Positions 60,861 to 64,000 of a stretch of 64,000 nucleotides of DNA are shown piece by piece. The stretch is from Lepidonotus clava (Eukaryota; Annelida; Polychaeta; Phyllodocida; Polynoidae). How positions within the stretch are numbered: the stretch's first letter is position 1; each line of letters opens with the position of its first letter. The notes under the pieces were generated by a model. It searched no databases. It worked only from the letters and a program-made list of their open reading frames with translations, and had not been told where the DNA came from. Position numbers and translations under genes: made by a program. The stretch lies in assembly GCA_936440205.1 (NCBI GenBank), contig OW387133.1:71424374-71488373 (forward strand), written 5' to 3'.

Positions 60861-60986
60861 TACTGGACGGATTGCGGATGTCTTGACCATCGACGTAACC
60901 GGTGTAATTGCATTGATCAGCGGGGAGTAATTGGTCGAGTCACTTGCAGGCTCGATTCTGGGTCGTCTCTCACATGCTAACGCCAT
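60783..60986 (-). CDS. Possible minus-strand open frame, 67 codons
   Basis: The ATG at 60986 (ACAATGGCG, good context) opens 67 codons to TAA: MALACERRPRIEPASDSTNY, then a stretch ending ELLLGGAPPMGSGYGG. The residue mix is natural. A donor at CTCCTGG|GTGGAG would end it in phase 1. The ELL part is encoded by the GAGCTGCTC motif itself. It may be a divergent first exon, a small gene or chance. Confidence 0.22.
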   Translation of the reverse strand: MALACERRPRIEPASDSTNYSPLINAITPVTSMVKTSAIRPVDLLPELLLGGAPPMGSGYGGSEYLG

Positions 60987-61956
60987 TGTGATGTTAACTT
61001 GGCATTAATCACTTCATGCAGTGTTGATTCTTCACCACGTTACAAACGGTATCAAGAAGGGTGATGTCATGGTTGTCTAATGAATGAATTCGTAGCAAAG
61101 TTAACCATTGCTACACTCGCAGTTACAAAAATATCAATTTTATATCTCTAGCGTAGTTGTATGTACATGACATTGGAGAGTACAATTGCTAGGCCTTATC
61201 TTTCCATTTGATTGGGTACGTTTTCCTGATACCTATAAATAGAATCTCGCTGTCTGGCCATTGCCATTAGAAGTCCCTCAGAATGGTTCCCCTTTTCTGG
61301 CATCAGAGGCTGGCAGAGTGCCTAATGCCGTTGTTTACTGAGACCCATCACATGTGTCTAAAGGGCTTACCTTTCTCAGAAACCAGATTTGTCCCAGACA
61401 ATTGTCCCTTAGGTAGCCTTTCAATTTCACACTAGTCCGGGTAAAACAGCAGCCTTTGAATCAATCCTCGTTTTGATTAGTCAGAATTAACAGACCACCA
61501 TAGATGAATAAACGCTTCTTGGTAAGAATAACCAGAGGCGAAGGAGCTGCTTGAGTTCTCCTCTGATTACACAACGTAGTGTCGAATCACTTGAAATGGA
61601 ATATGAAGAATTTATGCTTAGGAAATACTGCATGCTTGCAGTGAAAAGTACATGTAGTTAAAACTTAAACATTGCTATTGATTTGGAATGTGTATTATTT
61701 ATTTACAGATATTTCACTATTAAATCCTTATCGTTGTCTTTTATCGTAAGATATAAGAAGGGGCCGTCTCTCTCTACCACTGTCTTTAGTCTATTGCAAT
61801 AAAGCCTCCACGGGGCTCCTTAGCTTTCTACCCATGTAATGCCTGATTGTTTGCATTTACCCTAATGAACCGGGAGACGTGGCCGTGGGCTTTTGTCTCC
61901 CGATCGGTGAGCTTGTCAAGGCAACCTTCTCAGCCGAAGATCAACTCGGGGAACCT
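60987..61956. other. Non-coding DNA
   Basis: AT-rich, with no supported exon or repeat until the GC-rich patch at about 61870. An acceptor-like TATTTATTTACAG near 61709 has only a short frame behind it. Confidence 0.35.
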
Positions 61957-61985
61957 GAGCAGCTCAGAGATGAAGAGAGCTGCTC
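61957..61985 (+). promoter_or_regulatory. Two GAGC-W-GCTC palindromes, 20 bp apart
   Basis: GAGCAGCTC at 61957-61965 and GAGCTGCTC at 61977-61985 lie in a GC-rich patch (about 61870-62110). A good donor, GACAG|GTGCGT, follows near 62022/62023, so an untranslated first exon ending there is possible. Exon F begins 1 kb further right. Confidence 0.4.
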
Positions 61986-62109
61986 TCTCAGTCAGCGGGT
62001 GACGTTCATCTCCGTTATAGACAGGTGCGTTAAGGCCGGCCGGGAGCTCGGTAAAGACCCAAAGACGGGGGGCGTGCTAGCTCGGCCTGCGCAGAACTGC
62101 CAACACTGC

Positions 62110-62975
62110 ATGGTCTGTCAATAGAAGGGATCAAGTGATAGGATGGGTATTTGCTCCCCGGGTGTTTGCCCACTATGTGGCTGGGTTAAATGTATATATA
62201 TTGGGATAGGAGATGAGGAACGAACCCTACTATAGAACAGCTCTAGTATCAGTGAGAAGCGCACGTGTTATCTTCCTCGGTTGATATACCGGTTGTTTAT
62301 TAATTGCACTTTTACTGTTTTCAATGCTTTGACCATGTAAATCACTGATAGTATGTGGGGTAGGGGAAAGAATACAACATCACAAGATATTGCTAGTGTT
62401 TCTGAATATGTAAATCTGAAACGCGCACCATTATTGATAAGTTTTATGATGGTTCTGTAGGTTCTGTTTTCTCAGCTTAGTATACCCTTCGCTAAGAACA
62501 TAAGAAATAGTTTATTTCACAAAAGGAAAGGGGAAGAAAACAGTATTAGCATCTTCGGATCTTCAGTCTACTTGAAGGTATATAGGATGACGCCGCACGT
62601 ACAAATCAGCTTGTTTGGGGAGTACTTCCTCCAGGGCAACTGGTTTTGCATGTCCGATGAGACCATCCGGATGCACCAGTTCATATGCTTGAGAATAAAA
62701 AGGCGTCTGTTCCGAGGTCGCTGGCTTGGAATAAACGACCATTCTTCCAGGAAGATCAAATAAAACTTCAACAGGTATGACCGTAGTAGTGATACCACCT
62801 CACACCATCGACTTTCCAAAGTTGACCACTGAAAAAAAAAGAAACACACCACTCCCTGTTCTATTTATTTGGTTCCAATGTTTGAGAACCGTTGTATTTT
62901 TTATGAGGGAGTGTTGCTTCCCGTTCCTGCTCTGAGCACAGAGTCCGGCATAGGTTGTGGAGGACGAGATCCATC
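62110..62975. other. AT-rich DNA with overlapping open frames
   Basis: Between about 62570 and 62850 frames on both strands read smoothly: a + frame from 62587 and minus frames near a T9-CAG acceptor at about 62834. They exclude each other and none has start, splice and codon evidence together. Exons could exist here, but I cannot choose a strand. Confidence 0.2.
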
Positions 62976-63051
62976 ATGAATCTTCTAACGCGCCCCCGGA
63001 GGTTGTTAATGCTGCGCGACCCGTTCTTCAGAGCCAACCCTCCCCTTCCAG
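62976..63051 (+). CDS. Candidate alternative first coding exon F, 25 codons, phase 1
   Basis: The ATG at 62976 (A at -3) opens 25 codons plus one base to a very good donor, TTCCAG|GTAGGT. The peptide begins MNLLTRPRRLLMLRDPFFRA, basic and leucine-rich, and ends NPPLP before a split codon. Phase matches exons D and E. The local sequence is GC-richer than its flanks. On the other strand two smooth frames overlap, so the strand is supported mainly by the ATG-donor pair. No family recognised. Confidence 0.42.
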
Positions 63052-63411
63052 GTAGGTCCAGAAGTGGCGGTTTGCCTCCAGGGTACCGCGGGAAGCGTAC
63101 AATTCGATTTGATCTGTGAGAAAATATTCTAGATTCATCCAGGAATTGGGATTCCCATAGTGACTGGTAGGACACACAAACTGCCGTCCCCGTTGTGTTT
63201 GCGCAGGAGCTTATCTCATACTAGAACTTAACGCCGAAGGCTTAATGCTAATATGACTTTACTGCGAGAGCGCACGGTTTCCTGGCCATTCAAGTCCTCA
63301 CTATAGAATACATGAGATATTTTGATATACTACTACTTACATATCTGATAATCTGGATTAACACGGGCAACATAACTTGTATGTGAATCTTTCTTTATTT
63401 TTAAATTTTAG

Positions 63412-63453
63412 GTCATTGGCCGTGTTTATCAACGCATCACCAAAACTCTAGAG
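63412..63453 (+). CDS. Microexon candidate, 42 nt
   Basis: A long T-rich tract ending ATTTTAG|GTC is followed 42 nt later by CTAGAG|GTAATG. The length is a multiple of three, so inclusion would not shift frame. In phase 0 it reads VIGRVYQRITKTLE; in phase 1, the phase set by exons D-F and the 30643 exon, it is also open (HWPCLSTHHQNSR). Neither reading matches a family I know. It could be the first common downstream exon or a cassette exon. Confidence 0.33.
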
Positions 63454-64000
63454 GTAATGGAGTAGACCGTAAATACCGCTTGAGAACATTCATCCCCGAT
63501 GACTGAATATAATCTAGTCAATGAGAGTACGTCCAATCCGAACAATCCCAAGGGAATAAGTTTCAGGATTAATGTTATTAGAAGTCTAAAGCAACTTTAT
63601 ATCCGTGCTCATGAAGGAAGCAAGACCATGCTTTCATGATTTATCCTTCTCTTATATTTAGATGGAATGTCTGGTTAGCATTACCAGCTCTTATTGATTT
63701 CAATCTAGCCCCTTTTGGTTTAAGATAGACCAACGGGAGACAAAAATCACATTAGTTTTCCTGGGATATGAGAATTGCCTCAGTCATGATAGCTAGAATA
63801 ATCTTCCAAGCTGCAAATGTCTGCGAAAGCCCTTATTACATTCGAGTATAATAGTCACACATCTCCCCCGAACACCCCCCAGGAGGGTGATTCTGTCGGT
63901 CGTCACCAGCGCCTCCTCTCTAGATTGATTGGCTCTGTGGTGCCAAATACGCCGGTTGGAGCGGGGAGCACTAGCGGGGGTGAGTGGCGGGCGTGGGTGG
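63454..64000. other. Intron-like DNA ending in a new GC-rich island
   Basis: GC content climbs from about 63860, and a donor-like CGGGG|GTGAGT lies near 63977. The island continues past the window edge, perhaps another promoter. No coding frame can be judged here. Confidence 0.3.

Noticed and set aside
62568-63175. Smooth minus-strand frames with T-rich acceptors, possibly a 3' end of a gene
   Set aside because: Frames conflict with one another, no donor joins them, and the + strand ATG-donor unit at 62976 explains part of the region. Kept only as an open question.

Overview
This window looks like genomic DNA from an invertebrate animal, possibly a mollusc or another lophotrochozoan, although nothing in it fixes the species. 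It is AT-rich, gene-poor DNA with many short inverted-repeat transposons (MITEs), one 5'-truncated CR1/L2-like LINE, a 54-bp minisatellite, long poly-C/poly-G runs and scattered GC-rich islands. There is no bacterial-style gene layout, no rRNA or CRISPR array, and I recognised no LTR, retroviral or Polinton-type fossil. No complete, recognisable protein-coding gene is contained here.

The main coding signal is a set of short, GC-rich open frames on the + strand. Each starts at an ATG, most in good initiation context, and runs straight into a splice-donor sequence: 12710-12865, 14384-14393 (very short), 19661-19927, 24166-24237, 47670-47739, 50064-50331 and 62976-63051. I read them as alternative first exons of one large multi-promoter gene whose main body lies to the right of the window, but I could not name that gene.

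The splice phases support this. The larger first exons at 12.7, 19.7 and 24.2 kb end in phase 0. Those at 47.7, 50.1 and 63.0 kb end in phase 1. Between the two groups, at 30643-30730, lies a well-formed internal exon that enters in phase 0 and leaves in phase 1, exactly what is needed to join the left group to the acceptor used by the right group. A pyrimidine tract followed by CAG|GTAAGT at 56775/56776 looks like a recursive splice point in the long intron. A 42-nt microexon candidate lies at 63412-63453.

The 9-bp palindrome GAGC-W-GCTC occurs 11 times, where about half a copy is expected by chance. The copies lie in the GC-rich islands, several just upstream of the candidate first exons. 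It may be a promoter element of this locus.

Layout: 1-12 kb is mostly intergenic or intronic DNA with MITEs; 12-31 kb holds the left promoter cluster and the adaptor exon, with CAGT-rich elements at 16.7 and 21.7-22.9 kb and the LINE at 28.4-29.3 kb; 31-47 kb is MITE-rich; 47-50 kb is the right promoter cluster; 50-60 kb is long intron-like DNA with an RFX-type X-box, the recursive site and the minisatellite; 60-64 kb has more islands, another first exon and the microexon. A few minus-strand open frames are listed with low confidence.
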